64,000 nt of DNA from Bradyrhizobium aeschynomenes (GTDB taxonomy: Bacteria; Pseudomonadota; Alphaproteobacteria; Rhizobiales; Xanthobacteraceae). Both the position numbers and the translations under genes were made by a program. The notes beneath the pieces were generated by a model, which had not been told where the DNA came from, made no database searches, and saw only the letters and a list, made by a program, of their open reading frames with translations. Location: positions 62,001-126,000 of the forward strand of contig NZ_JABFDM010000010.1 in the NCBI RefSeq assembly GCF_013178945.1, in the 5' to 3' direction. Shown piece by piece: positions 45,827-56,992 of this stretch. The first letter of the stretch is position 1; each line of letters starts with the position of its first letter.

Positions 45827-46363
45827 TCAGCGCGTCACCACCACGGTCGTGCCGATCGAGACGCGCTCGTAGAGGTCGGTGATGTCCTGGTTGAGCATGC
45901 GGATGCAGCCATACGAGACGTAGCCGCCCACCGAATTCGGCACGTTGGTGCCGTGGATCGCATATTCACCGCCGGCGAGCGTCAAGGCGGCGACGCCCAT
46001 CGGATTGCGCGGCGAGCCGCCGGGAATGACATCCGGCAGTTCCGGCTTGTCGCGCTTGACGGCGGCGGGTGGAGCCCAGGCCGGATTCTTGTACTTGCCG
46101 TCGATCTTGGTGGTGCCGGCCCATTGCCGGCCCACCTTGCCGACTCCGACCGGGTAGCGCATGGCGTGGCTGCCATCGAGCACGAGGTAGAGCTTGCGTT
46201 CGCCTGTCCTGACCACGATCGTGCCGGGCGAATAGTCGCCGGCAATGCCGACCAGTTCGGGCCGGGCTGAGGCCGTGCCGGCCGTCGCCAGCGTGGCGCC
46301 GATCGCCGATGCCGCCACCATCACCGCCTTTGCCAAGGCCAGCCTGATCGCTGCCATCCGCAT
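45827..46363 (-). CDS. L,D-transpeptidase (YkuD family), exported
   Basis: 178 residues from ATG 46363. Signal peptide at about 1-33. The YkuD catalytic motif is complete: HGTN, then SVGGYVSYGCIRM with nucleophile Cys153. Such enzymes make 3-3 peptidoglycan cross-links or attach proteins to the wall in the periplasm. The reading frame stays open far upstream into acs, but AAGGGG just before this ATG and the following signal peptide fix the start. Confidence 0.93.
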   Translation of the reverse strand: MRMAAIRLALAKAVMVAASAIGATLATAGTASARPELVGIAGDYSPGTIVVRTGERKLYLVLDGSHAMRYPVGVGKVGRQWAGTTKIDGKYKNPAWAPPAAVKRDKPELPDVIPGGSPRNPMGVAALTLAGGEYAIHGTNVPNSVGGYVSYGCIRMLNQDITDLYERVSIGTTVVVTR

Positions 46364-46460
46364 CGCATCCCCCTTGCCCGGTGACACCGGTGACACTCCC
46401 CGCCGGGAGCACTCGGATCGCTTGAGGAAAGGAAAACTTCGTCCGCAAGTAAATGACATG

Positions 46461-46496
46461 AAAACAACACTCCCGCGGAAACATCCGCGGGAGTGT
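46461..46496 (-). terminator. Rho-independent terminator of acs
   Basis: On the minus strand a perfect 12-bp stem (arms 46485-46496 and 46467-46478, ACACTCCCGCGG) with a six-base loop and a TGTTTT tail at 46461-46466. It lies 46 bp after the acs stop. Confidence 0.92.
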
Positions 46497-46542
46497 CGAG
46501 GTCCTTGACGAATCCGAGGACGGCGCGCCGGACAGGCCGGGC

Positions 46543-48495
<1,953 letters not shown>

Positions 48496-48874
48496 TTCAC
48501 ACCCTCCGCATGCGGCCCGCCGTGGTCCATCGCAGGCCGTCGTTGTTCCCACTATGCGTCCGCGTAACCGGCGGCGACAAGGCAAGACAAGTAGAACCTT
48601 CGGCGGGGAGGCGGTCTGCGCAGGATCAAAGAATTGTGCGCAGAGGTTGCGGCAGTCGCGATTTTGGCGAGGCCACCCCGCGTCCAGCCGACGTCAAGGT
48701 TACCCCGGATCAGCTCGCGTAACGGTATGATGGGGCCGTTTTGCCCAAATTTAAGGACTCGCCATCCGGGCGATCACACCCTAAATCGCCTTGAAGCTGT
48801 GGATAACCCCGCCGGAACCAAACCGGACACCGGGGCATTGAGCGGATGAGCACGACGGCAGGGCGTCTAAAGCA
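48496..48874. other. Divergent intergenic region, acs/topoisomerase IB
   Basis: About 380 bp. No RNA gene, coding frame or repeat family recognised. It must contain both promoters; I see no clear operator. Confidence 0.5.
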
Positions 48875-50062
48875 ATGATGGACCAGCAGAATTTCGAGAG
48901 CCCCCGGGTCGGTCCGGCCGATCCCGAGGTCGCGCTCGCGAAGGCGCTGGGCCAATGGCCGGCCAAGCCGCCCCGCCGCAAGCTGACCCTGAAGGATCTC
49001 GCTCACGCCAAGACCGCCGACGCGCAGGCGCATGCCAAGACCACGGTCGAGGAACTGGCCAAGCGCATCGGGTTGAAGCTCGGCGACCAGACCGAGCTGA
49101 CCATCCGCCGCATCAAGCGCGGCAAGAGCTATACCTTCATTCGCGCCAACGGCACCCAGATCCGCCATGCCGGCACCATCCGCCGCCTCCATGCGATGGC
49201 GGTGCCGCCGGCCTATCGCGAGGTGCGCTACGCGCCCGATCCCAGCCTGCACCTGCAGGCGGTCGGCATCGACGCCGCCGGCCGGCTGCAATACCGCTAT
49301 CACGCCGACTGGGAGAAGGTGCGCGAGCATCGCAAGGCGCATCGCCTCGCCAAGCTGGTCGGCGCGTTGCCGCGCATCCGCCGCGCGGTGTCGAAGCATC
49401 TCGCCGGCGACGAGCCGACGCGGGAGTTCGCGCTGGCGGCCGTGATCGAGCTGATCGCCCGCACCGCGATCCGCCCCGGCAGCGAGTCCTATGCGCGCCT
49501 CAACGGCACCCGTGGCGCCGCGACGCTGTTGAAGTCGAACGTTCTCCTCGAGGACGACTGCCTGGTGCTGACCTTCAAGGCCAAGGGCGGCAAGGCGGTG
49601 CGCAAGGAATGCGACGCCGCCAAGCTGGTGCGCGCCGCCGGCATTCTGCGCGGCCTGCCCGGCCGGCGCATGTTCCAGTATCGCGACGCGCAGGGCGTGG
49701 TGCGCGCGGTCTCGACCACCCAGGTCAACGCCTTCCTGCGCGAGATCGCCGGCATCAAGATCTCGCTGAAGGATTTTCGCACGCTGATGGCGTCGGCCGT
49801 CGCGCTGGAAACCTTGTCGCGGATCACGCCGGCGGCGAGCGCGCGCGGCCGCAAGAAGCAGATTCTTGAAGCGATCCGCGCCGCCGCCGACGAGCTCACC
49901 AACACGCCGGCGATCTGCCGCAAGAGCTACGTGCACGACACCATCGTGACCGCGTTCGAGGACGGCATCCTCGAACGCTTCGCGGCCACCATGAAGGGCC
50001 AGCGCTCGCAGACCAAGCGCGAGCAGCTGCTGGCCCAGGTGGTGACGGCCGTCTCGGCCTGA
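48875..50062 (+). CDS. DNA topoisomerase IB (poxvirus-like)
   Basis: 395 residues. Bacterial type IB topoisomerase: it relaxes positive and negative supercoils through a 3'-phosphotyrosyl intermediate. VPPAYREVRYAPDPSLHLQAVGIDAAGRLQYRYH is the diagnostic N-terminal segment. ARTAIRPGSESYA carries the first catalytic Arg, LTFKAKGGK the Lys, and CRKSYVHD the nucleophile Tyr352. The N-terminal 50 residues are a variable extension. Not essential in most bacteria; often linked to stress or radiation tolerance. Confidence 0.95.
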   Translation: MMDQQNFESPRVGPADPEVALAKALGQWPAKPPRRKLTLKDLAHAKTADAQAHAKTTVEELAKRIGLKLGDQTELTIRRIKRGKSYTFIRANGTQIRHAGTIRRLHAMAVPPAYREVRYAPDPSLHLQAVGIDAAGRLQYRYHADWEKVREHRKAHRLAKLVGALPRIRRAVSKHLAGDEPTREFALAAVIELIARTAIRPGSESYARLNGTRGAATLLKSNVLLEDDCLVLTFKAKGGKAVRKECDAAKLVRAAGILRGLPGRRMFQYRDAQGVVRAVSTTQVNAFLREIAGIKISLKDFRTLMASAVALETLSRITPAASARGRKKQILEAIRAAADELTNTPAICRKSYVHDTIVTAFEDGILERFAATMKGQRSQTKREQLLAQVVTAVSA

Positions 50063-50074
50063 GGCTCCGGTCCG

Positions 50075-50494
50075 TCAAGCCTGACAGCGCGGTCCGATCT
50101 TGGCCGAGGCCAGGAAACGTGCGATCGGATCGAGCTGCTTGCACGGCGCCGCCGCGCTCTTCAGCGGCTCGGCGTTGCGCTTGGCCGGACGCATCACGGT
50201 CTTCTTGCCGGTCACCTTGGCACGGCGGGCGACTGATGCGCCACGGCTCTCCGCGCGCACGGCCTTCGAGATCAGCGGCAGGCGCGCGCCCTCGGTGAGG
50301 TCCACCGGCGGCGTCTCGAAGCTGCGATCGCTCTCGCTCAACGTATCAACGCCGGGGATCGGCTCGCGGATCAGCGACGACGTCGTCTCGCCGGCGGTAT
50401 CGGCCGGCGTCACCGCCGCCAGCACCATCTTCGTTGCAAACAAGCAGCAGATTATCACGAGGCAGAACCCCGCAATCCAGATCGTTCTGTTCAC
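50075..50494 (-). CDS. Hypothetical membrane-anchored protein
   Basis: 139 residues from GTG 50494 (VNRTIWIAGFCLVII). One N-terminal hydrophobic segment (about 5-25) acts as anchor or signal. The remainder is basic and Ala/Arg/Lys-rich, ending with two cysteines (PCKQL and GPRCQA) that could form a disulfide. No family recognised. Convergent with the topoisomerase gene, 12 bp between stops. Confidence that it is translated is moderate; codon bias matches its neighbours. Confidence 0.6.
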   Translation of the reverse strand: MNRTIWIAGFCLVIICCLFATKMVLAAVTPADTAGETTSSLIREPIPGVDTLSESDRSFETPPVDLTEGARLPLISKAVRAESRGASVARRAKVTGKKTVMRPAKRNAEPLKSAAAPCKQLDPIARFLASAKIGPRCQA

Positions 50495-50912
50495 TGTTGG
50501 AAACCCCCGCCGATCGCGCCGGAGCGTGCAGGACATCCCCTTCCCACAGCCGGCGCCGTGCCCACCAATCAACCTTAAGAAAGTCTTACTCGCAATGTCT
50601 TCGGCAGGTTCGGCCGGTCTCGGCTGGCATTGTAGTTAATGCGAAGCCGCGTCGGCCAATGACCGACCTGCACCGATGAGTTCGCAGCAGCTGCGACATT
50701 GCGGCGCGCGACCTCTGGGCCAATGAGTCGGCGAGACGATCTCAGCCGCAGTTGGTTTCATGGATCACGTTAAATTATGACCCGAAACTCCCTTCGCGAA
50801 GCCCGCGTAACTTGGCCCGACACGACGCAAGAGCAAGCCGCTCATTCCAGCATCGGTGTCGCAGTCGAACTCATCACGCGGCTCTGCCGCCGTCGTTCAT
50901 AGGGAGCTATCC
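50495..50912. other. Intergenic region before the fasciclin gene
   Basis: About 420 bp between divergent genes, less GC-rich than its surroundings around 50755-50800. No gene, tRNA or strong hairpin seen. The AGGGAG ribosome site of the fasciclin gene ends the region. Confidence 0.5.
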
Positions 50913-51467
50913 ATGTCCAAGCGCATTGCCTATCTCGCTGCCGCCGCCTTCAGCGCGCTGTCGCTGACCTCGACCTTCGTCGCGCCCGCCAGCGCCGAGG
51001 AGAAGACCGTGATGGTCGGAGGTGCGGCGATGTATCCGTCGAAGAACATCATCCAGAACGCGGTCAATTCGAAGGATCATACGACGCTGGTCGCAGCCGT
51101 GAAGGCCGCCGGTCTCGTGCAGACGCTGGAAGGCAAGGGCCCGTTCACGGTGTTCGCGCCCACCAACACCGCCTTCGGCAAGCTGCCGGCCGGCACCGTC
51201 GACACGCTCGTCAAGCCGGAGAACAAGGCGACGCTGACCAAGATCCTCACCTATCACGTCGTGCCCGGCAAGCTCGAGGCCGCCGACCTGAAGGACGGCC
51301 AGATGCTGAAGACCGTCGAGGGCGAGCAGCTGACCGTCAAGCGCGAGGGCAAGAACGTGATGATCGTCGACGCCAAGGGCGGCACCTCGATGGTCACGGT
51401 GCCGAACGTCAATCAGTCGAACGGCGTGATCCACGTGGTCGACACCGTGCTGATGCCGGCGTCGTAA
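50913..51467 (+). CDS. Secreted fasciclin (FAS1) domain protein
   Basis: 184 residues from ATG 50913 after AGGGAG. Signal peptide at about 1-28 (cleavage after ASA), then one FAS1 domain: DHTTLVAAVKAAGLVQTLEGKGPFTVFAPTNTAFGKLP, and the YHVVPGKL and GVIHVVDTVLMP ends. FAS1 proteins are adhesion or periplasmic proteins of mostly unknown role. Followed by a strong terminator, then a cytochrome b and a molybdopterin oxidoreductase gene, a grouping I recall in related bacteria. Confidence 0.93.
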   Translation: MSKRIAYLAAAAFSALSLTSTFVAPASAEEKTVMVGGAAMYPSKNIIQNAVNSKDHTTLVAAVKAAGLVQTLEGKGPFTVFAPTNTAFGKLPAGTVDTLVKPENKATLTKILTYHVVPGKLEAADLKDGQMLKTVEGEQLTVKREGKNVMIVDAKGGTSMVTVPNVNQSNGVIHVVDTVLMPAS

Positions 51468-51521
51468 GACCCGGCGAAGCAAGGACGCATCCGTTTCCTC
51501 CTCCTCGCGGATGCGATCCCG

Positions 51522-51553
51522 AGCGAGCCGGGCCCACCCCGGCTCGCTTTTTT
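51522..51553 (+). terminator. Rho-independent terminator after the fasciclin gene
   Basis: Perfect 11-bp stem AGCGAGCCGGG/CCCGGCTCGCT with a five-base CCCAC loop, followed by six Ts. It separates the fasciclin transcript from the cytochrome b-molybdoenzyme pair. Confidence 0.95.
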
Positions 51554-51669
51554 GTGAGAGCTATCGCTCCGAAAGCATCGATTTGCCGGTTTGAGCCCGT
51601 AACGACGGGCCGCCGTTTCGCGTATATCTGTCGGAACCTCGAAGACCACCCGGAACCACCGAGCCCGTC

Positions 51670-52299
51670 ATGTCCAGCATCGCTGCCACCGAGACGACGA
51701 TCGCGACCCCGCAGACCAAGGTGATCCAGCCCGCCTGGGTCCGCGTCATGCACTGGATCAACGCCGTGGCGATGATCCTGATGATCATGTCCGGCTGGCA
51801 GATCTACAACGCCTCGCCGCTGTTCGACTTCCGCTTCGACCGCAGCATCACGCTCGGCGGCTGGCTCGGCGGCGCGCTGCTGTGGCACTTCGCCGCGATG
51901 TGGCTCCTGATGCTGAACGGCCTCGCTTATCTCGTCACGGGTCTCGCCACCGGCCGCTTCCGCCGCAAGCTGTTGCCGGTCTCGCCGGCTGCTGTCATCG
52001 CCGACGTCAAGGCCGCGCTGACCTTCAAGCTCTCGCATGGCGATCTCACCGTCTACAACGCGGTGCAGAAGCTGCTCTATCTCGGCATCATCCTGGTCGG
52101 CATCGTCGTGGTGCTCTCGGGCCTGTCGATCTGGAAGCCGGTGCAACTGCACTGGCTGGTCATGCTGTTCGGCGACTACCCGGCCGCGCGCTACGTCCAT
52201 TTCGTCTGCATGGCGCTGATCTGCGCCTTCCTGGTCATCCACATCCTGCTCGCGCTGCTGGTGCCGAAGAGCCTGCGCGCGATGATCATTGGCCGCTGA
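51670..52299 (+). CDS. Cytochrome b561/b6-type membrane protein
   Basis: 209 residues, four main spans. Histidines suited to b-type haem ligation occur in VMHWINAV, LLWHFAAMW, VQLHWLVM and FLVIHILLAL. The family (Cyt_b561 bacterial/Ni-hydrogenase type) passes electrons between quinone and a periplasmic partner. It is 14 bp upstream of a Tat-exported molybdopterin oxidoreductase, forming a YedZ/MsrQ-like haem anchor plus catalytic subunit arrangement, though it is not MsrQ by sequence. Confidence 0.9.
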   Translation: MSSIAATETTIATPQTKVIQPAWVRVMHWINAVAMILMIMSGWQIYNASPLFDFRFDRSITLGGWLGGALLWHFAAMWLLMLNGLAYLVTGLATGRFRRKLLPVSPAAVIADVKAALTFKLSHGDLTVYNAVQKLLYLGIILVGIVVVLSGLSIWKPVQLHWLVMLFGDYPAARYVHFVCMALICAFLVIHILLALLVPKSLRAMIIGR

Positions 52300-52313
52300 G
52301 GGGAGACTGCATC

Positions 52314-53096
52314 ATGGCCAAGCGTCCGTTCCTCATTCCCGGCGTCGACAAGCGGCTCCTGATCAAGGACTCGATCAAGGCGATGCCGGATCTCACCCGC
52401 CGCCGCTTCATCACCGGCGGCGCCAGCCTGGGCGCGCTGACCCTTCTCACCGGCTGCGACGTCGTCGACGGCGACACTGCCGAGGAGCTGCTCAAGAAGG
52501 TGTCGAAGTTCAACGACGCCGTGCAGTCCTGGATGTTCAATCCGGACGCGCTGGCGCCGACCTTCCCGGAGAGCGCAATCACAAAACCGTTCCCGTTCAA
52601 CGCCTACTACACGCTCGACGAGGCGCCGGAGATCGACGCCGCCGACTGGAAGCTCGAGGTCCGCGGCCTCGTCGACAACAAGAAGTCGTGGACGCTCGAC
52701 GAACTGCACGCGCTGCCGCAAGTCAAGCAGATCACGCGCCACATCTGCGTCGAAGGCTGGAGTGCGATCGGCTCCTGGACCGGCACGCCGCTGCGCGACT
52801 TCCTCAAGCTGATCGGCGCCGACACCCGTGCCAAATACGTCTGGTTCAACTGCGCCGACTCTCAGGGCTACAATTCGCCGCTGGACATGCGCACCGCGCT
52901 GCATCCGCAGACCCAGATGACCTTCAAGTTCGCCGACCAGATCCTGCCGCGCGCCTACGGCTACCCGATGAAGATCCGCGTCCCCACCAAGCTCGGCTTC
53001 AAGAACCCGAAATACGTCGTCGCGATGGAAGTCACCAACGACTACAAGGGCGGCTATTGGGAGGACCAGGGGTACAATTCGTTCAGCGGGAGCTGA
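52314..53096 (+). CDS. Molybdopterin-dependent oxidoreductase (sulfite oxidase/YedY-like), Tat-exported
   Basis: 260 residues. Twin-arginine signal TRRRFITGGASLGALTLLTGC (about 28-48), which also ends in a lipobox-like LTGC48, so it may be a Tat lipoprotein. The catalytic domain is of the sulfite oxidase fold; Cys145 in TRHICVEGWSAIGSW should ligate molybdenum. VWFNCADSQGYNSPLDM and the end GYWEDQGYNSFSGS are family marks. Substrate unknown; the paired cytochrome b suggests electrons exchange with the quinone pool. Confidence 0.92.
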   Translation: MAKRPFLIPGVDKRLLIKDSIKAMPDLTRRRFITGGASLGALTLLTGCDVVDGDTAEELLKKVSKFNDAVQSWMFNPDALAPTFPESAITKPFPFNAYYTLDEAPEIDAADWKLEVRGLVDNKKSWTLDELHALPQVKQITRHICVEGWSAIGSWTGTPLRDFLKLIGADTRAKYVWFNCADSQGYNSPLDMRTALHPQTQMTFKFADQILPRAYGYPMKIRVPTKLGFKNPKYVVAMEVTNDYKGGYWEDQGYNSFSGS

Positions 53097-53141
53097 GCGC
53101 GGGAGCTAATGAAGCCCCGGATCGCCACCACACCCTCCGCC

Positions 53142-53579
53142 GTCGTCCCGGCCTTGAGCCGGGACCCATACCCACAGGAAGTGGTTCGAGGCAGGGAGGT
53201 CATTGGCATTTGGCCCATCACATCCGCCGCGGCGTATGGATCCCGGCGTTCACCGGGATGACACCGGTTGTGAAGCGAGAGATCGCCACGCACTCCGCTG
53301 TCGTCCCGGCCTTGAGCCGGGACCCATACCCACAGGGAGTGGTTCGAGGCAGGCAGGTCATTGGCATTTGGCCCATCACATCCGCCGCGGCGTATGGATC
53401 CCGGCGTTCGCCGGGATGACACTGGTTGTGAAGCGAGAGATCGCCACGCACTCCGCCGTCGTCCCGGCCTTGAGCCGGGACCCATCCCTACAGGGAGTGG
53501 TTTGAGGCAGGCGGGTCATTTGCATTTGGCCCATCACATCCGCCGCGGCGTATGGATCCCGGGTCAAGCCCGGGACGAC
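53142..53579. repeat. Three tandem copies of a 121-bp repeat with a 158-bp period
   Basis: Copies at 53142-53262, 53300-53420 and 53458-53579, with 37-bp near-identical spacers. Each copy begins GTCGTCCCGG (hairpin GTCCCGGCCTTGAGCCGGGAC) and ends with a second hairpin. Copies 1 and 2 are nearly identical; copy 3 has a variant end (CCCGGGTCAAGCCCGGG). A fourth, inverted and more diverged copy lies at 23471-23591. Between the molybdoenzyme and the convergent MFS gene. Not CRISPR: the units are too long and the spacers are the same. Confidence 0.9.
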
Positions 53580-53607
53580 ACCGTGGGTTTGGCGCGGTCT
53601 GTGGCTT

Positions 53608-54837
53608 TCAGCGCTCCGTGGCCTTCAGCTTGTGTTGGAAGGCCGCCATCACGGCTCCCAGCAGCAGCAGCGCGGCCGAGACGTTCAGCGCATAGGTCAG
53701 ACTGCCCATCGCATCCGTGATCGCGCCGACGGCGAACGGGCCCAAGGTCTGGCCGACGCCGAATGAAATGGTCAGCGCGGCGATCGCGCGCGGCCAGGCG
53801 GCTTGCGGCAGGTTGAAGCGGACGAACGCGGTCGTCGCCGTCGTGACCGTCGAGAACGCGATGCCGAACACCGCAGCAGACAGCGTCAGCATGACCGGCG
53901 TATGGCTGAGCGCGGGCAGGCCGGCGCCAATGGCGTTGATCGTAAGGATCAGCGCGGTCGGCCAGCCGCCGCGGTCGAGCGCCAGCACGCGGCGCCACAC
54001 CCACGGCGTGGTGAAACCGGCGAGGCCAATCAGGCACCAGAACCCGGATTGCGCCGCGGCGCCGCCGCCGAGATCGCGGACATAGGCGATCATGAAGGTG
54101 AGATAGGCGATATAGCCGGCACCGTAGAGGAAGTATCCGAACAGATAGATCGCCATCGGCCGCAGCGAGACGCGGTCCGCGCGCGTCTCCGGCATGGCGG
54201 CGTTCGATGGAAGCTGCATCAGCAGCAACGGCACGATCAGCACCACGCTGACGCCGGCAAGCACCGCCCACACGATCCACCATGAGCCGGGGCCGAATGC
54301 CTGCAGGACGAACGGCGCGATCAGGCCGGAGACGACGATGCCGAGCGGCGGTCCGGCATAGAACAGGCTCAGCACGAAGCTCGCCTGCGCCGGCCGAGCC
54401 AGAGCGATCCGCGCCGCCAGCGCGCCGCCGGCGACGAGCGCCACGCCGGCGCCGATCCCGGTCACCAGTCGCGCCAGGCTGAGCGTGACGAAGTCGCCCG
54501 TCATGGCGCAGACGATGAGAGACGCCAACGCCGCCACCGTGCCGCCGCGCACGGCGGCCAGTCCGCCGAACCGCCGCGCCGTGTGCGAGGCGATCAGCGC
54601 GCCGACCAGATAGCCGGCGGCATTGACCGTGTTCATGAAGCCTGCCGCCGAATACGACCAGTGCAGGCTGTCCCGCATGTCCGGCAGCACCAGCGCATAG
54701 GCGAAGCGGCCGATGCCGAGACCGATGATGGGCCCGAGCGACAGTGTGAGATTGGTCAGCGCCGGACGGGCCGGAAGCGGGGCGGATGGGGGGATCGGCA
54801 AGAAATGCTCCGGCGCCACGAAGGTCGGGCCATTCAT
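53608..54837 (-). CDS. YbfB/YjiJ family MFS transporter
   Basis: 409 residues, twelve predicted spans. LSLGPIIGLGIGRFAYALVLPDMRDSLHWSYSAAGFMNTVNAAGYLVG is the characteristic first segment of the YbfB/YjiJ family. The N-terminal 25 residues are Pro-rich and cytoplasmic. Substrate unknown. Divergent from leuB; its 3' end faces the tandem repeat array. Confidence 0.92.
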   Translation of the reverse strand: MNGPTFVAPEHFLPIPPSAPLPARPALTNLTLSLGPIIGLGIGRFAYALVLPDMRDSLHWSYSAAGFMNTVNAAGYLVGALIASHTARRFGGLAAVRGGTVAALASLIVCAMTGDFVTLSLARLVTGIGAGVALVAGGALAARIALARPAQASFVLSLFYAGPPLGIVVSGLIAPFVLQAFGPGSWWIVWAVLAGVSVVLIVPLLLMQLPSNAAMPETRADRVSLRPMAIYLFGYFLYGAGYIAYLTFMIAYVRDLGGGAAAQSGFWCLIGLAGFTTPWVWRRVLALDRGGWPTALILTINAIGAGLPALSHTPVMLTLSAAVFGIAFSTVTTATTAFVRFNLPQAAWPRAIAALTISFGVGQTLGPFAVGAITDAMGSLTYALNVSAALLLLGAVMAAFQHKLKATER

Positions 54838-55078
54838 GCTGTCCGGCCGCGGATTTCGAGCACATTACAGCCCGGTCTGCCGGTACAGAAGACGTGCTGC
54901 GGCAATGGTGGCTTGCCAAGGGCGCAGGAGCGCTTTAGCACTCCGCGCGGATTTTAAAGCCGCTCTTCGTCAGCCCGGACTTGCACCGGGCATCCTCGTC
55001 CTGTCCGCTCGCCAGAGCACAGGCGCGGATGGCCGGACGAGACCGGTCATGACAACGACCCACGCGAGGACAACGACC

Positions 55079-56191
55079 ATGGCGACCCAGAAGCTCCTGC
55101 TGCTGCCCGGCGACGGCATCGGCCCCGAAGTGATGGCCGAGGTGAAGCGGCTGATCGGCTGGCTGAACGGCAAGGGGCTCGCCTCGTTCGAAACCGAAGA
55201 GGGCCTGGTCGGCGGCTCCGCCTACGACGCCCATGGCGCCTCGATCTCGGAAGCCGACATGGACAAGGCCAAGGCGGCCGACGCCATCATCTTCGGCGCC
55301 GTCGGTGGCCCGAAGTGGGACGGCGTTCCCTACGAGGTGCGCCCCGAGGCAGGCCTGTTGCGCCTGCGCAAGGATCTCGGCCTGTTCGCCAATCTGCGTC
55401 CCGCCGTGTGCTATCCGGCGCTTGCCGATGCCTCCAGCCTGAAGCGCGAGATCGTCGAGGGCCTCGACATCATGATCGTGCGCGAGCTCACCGGCGGCGT
55501 GTATTTCGGCGAGCCCAAGACCATCACGGATCTCGGCAACGGCCAGAAGCGCGCCGTCGATACCCAGGTCTACGACACCTATGAGATCGAGCGCATCGCC
55601 CGCGTCGCCTTCGACCTCGCGCGCAAGCGCAGGAACAAGGTGACGTCGATGGAGAAGCGCAACGTCATGAAGTCGGGCGTGCTCTGGAACGAGGTCGTCA
55701 CCGCGGTCCACGCGCGCGAGTACAAAGACGTCACGCTCGAGCACCAGCTTGCCGATTCCGGCGGCATGAACCTCGTGAAATATCCGAAGATGTTCGACGT
55801 CATCGTCACCGACAACCTGTTCGGCGACATGCTGTCGGACATCGCGGCCATGCTGACCGGCTCGCTCGGCATGCTGCCCTCGGCCTCGCTCGGCGAGGTC
55901 GACGCCAAGACTCACAAACGCCGCGCGCTGTATGAGCCGGTGCACGGCTCGGCGCCCGACATCGCCGGCAAGGGTCTTGCCAACCCGATCGCGATGCTGA
56001 CGTCGTTCGGCATGGCGCTGCGCTACTCCTTCGACATGGGCGCGCTCGCCGACAAGCTCGACGCCGCGATCGCCGCCGTGCTCGCGAGCGGCCTGCGCAC
56101 CGCCGACATCAAGGCCGAGGGCTCGACCCCGGCGTCGACCACGCAGATGGGCGAGGCGATCATCAAGGAGCTGGAGAAGCTCACGGCGTAA
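55079..56191 (+). CDS. leuB: 3-isopropylmalate dehydrogenase
   Basis: 370 residues from ATG 55079 with GAGGA upstream; the frame is open for another 366 bases but without similarity. It oxidises and decarboxylates 3-isopropylmalate in leucine synthesis. Marks: LLLPGDGIGPEVMAEV, RPEAGLLRLRKDLGLFANLRP, RELTGGVYFGEPK, DNLFGDMLSDIAAMLTGSLGMLPSASLG and YEPVHGSAPDIAGKGLANP. leuCD are not in the window, as is usual outside enteric bacteria. Confidence 0.97.
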   Translation: MATQKLLLLPGDGIGPEVMAEVKRLIGWLNGKGLASFETEEGLVGGSAYDAHGASISEADMDKAKAADAIIFGAVGGPKWDGVPYEVRPEAGLLRLRKDLGLFANLRPAVCYPALADASSLKREIVEGLDIMIVRELTGGVYFGEPKTITDLGNGQKRAVDTQVYDTYEIERIARVAFDLARKRRNKVTSMEKRNVMKSGVLWNEVVTAVHAREYKDVTLEHQLADSGGMNLVKYPKMFDVIVTDNLFGDMLSDIAAMLTGSLGMLPSASLGEVDAKTHKRRALYEPVHGSAPDIAGKGLANPIAMLTSFGMALRYSFDMGALADKLDAAIAAVLASGLRTADIKAEGSTPASTTQMGEAIIKELEKLTA

Positions 56192-56257
56192 GAAGCTCAC
56201 GGTGTGATTGGAGCGATGCTCATTTGAGCCGAGCTGTTACCGCACGGGCGCGCTCGG

Positions 56258-56471
56258 CTCCCCTCCCCCTTGCGGGGAGGGGTCGGGGGTGGGGGTCCCC
56301 ACCCAGTGAGCGAGCTTGGGGCAATGGCGTCTTTCCAGATTAGCCATGGTTTATCGCCACCATCGATGCGCTCCTCCTGAAGCGCATCGGCCATTCGTTT
56401 GTACGTGGACTCATCGACGGCATCGCCCGGAGACCCCCACCCCCAACCCCTCCCCGCAAGGGGGAGGGGAG
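56258..56471. repeat. Long inverted repeat (40-bp arms) with 134-bp interior
   Basis: Arms at 56258-56297 and 56432-56471 are reverse complements with one mismatch in 40 (CTCCCCTCCCCCTTGCGGGG and onward). The interior has lower GC, no start/stop-bounded gene of note and no transposase. The shape is that of a miniature inverted-repeat element or a mobile palindrome. No clear target-site duplication could be assigned. Confidence 0.75.
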
Positions 56472-56992
56472 CGCACCGTCGCTGGGGATGCAGCTCGATC
56501 AACTCATTAGCACGGGCTCGAACGCGCCTTCTTGCGAGACGCAATGTGGGCCGCCCGCCGGGCAAATCAGGTCGTTGTTTTGCGCGATTGGCGTCGGCAA
56601 GCGCGCCCGATCGCCCATCTTCCAGCTGAAAATCCGCTGCGCCGAAAAACTCATTTCGCCCGTGCGATCAACCCGATCAGTTGATCCAGCCCGCTGACGC
56701 CAAAAATTGCACTTTCGCCTTTCCAGAATCCATGCTTCCCTCCCCTCATCCCGCTTCGCCGGCAAGGGGCGTTTCGCGATCGTCACGAGGCGTGAGGCGG
56801 GGATGCGGTGGCCGCGAGGGCTCGCAGCACGTCCTTCAACGGCGTGCGGACGAACGAGGCTCTTGCGGACGTGAAGCTGCGTGGTCCTGGCGCCCCGATG
56901 CTGGCGCCAAGTCGGAAGGGCGATGATCCCGAAGACGACGGTGGCTACAAGCCGGACACCGGGGAGAGCGCAGAGTAAGCGTGAAAACCATC
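56472..56992. other. Gene-free stretch with degenerate repeat sequence
   Basis: About 520 bp between the long inverted repeat and the structured element. Short open frames exist on both strands but are GC-rich chance frames. The sequence from about 56740 onward (CTCATCCCGCTTCGCCGG and following) resembles the upstream part of a recurrent Bradyrhizobium repeat, and probably belongs with the element at 56993-57098. Confidence 0.5.

Noticed and set aside
53142..53579. CRISPR array
   Set aside because: Repeat units are 121 bp with hairpin ends, the spacers are nearly identical to each other, and no cas gene is near.
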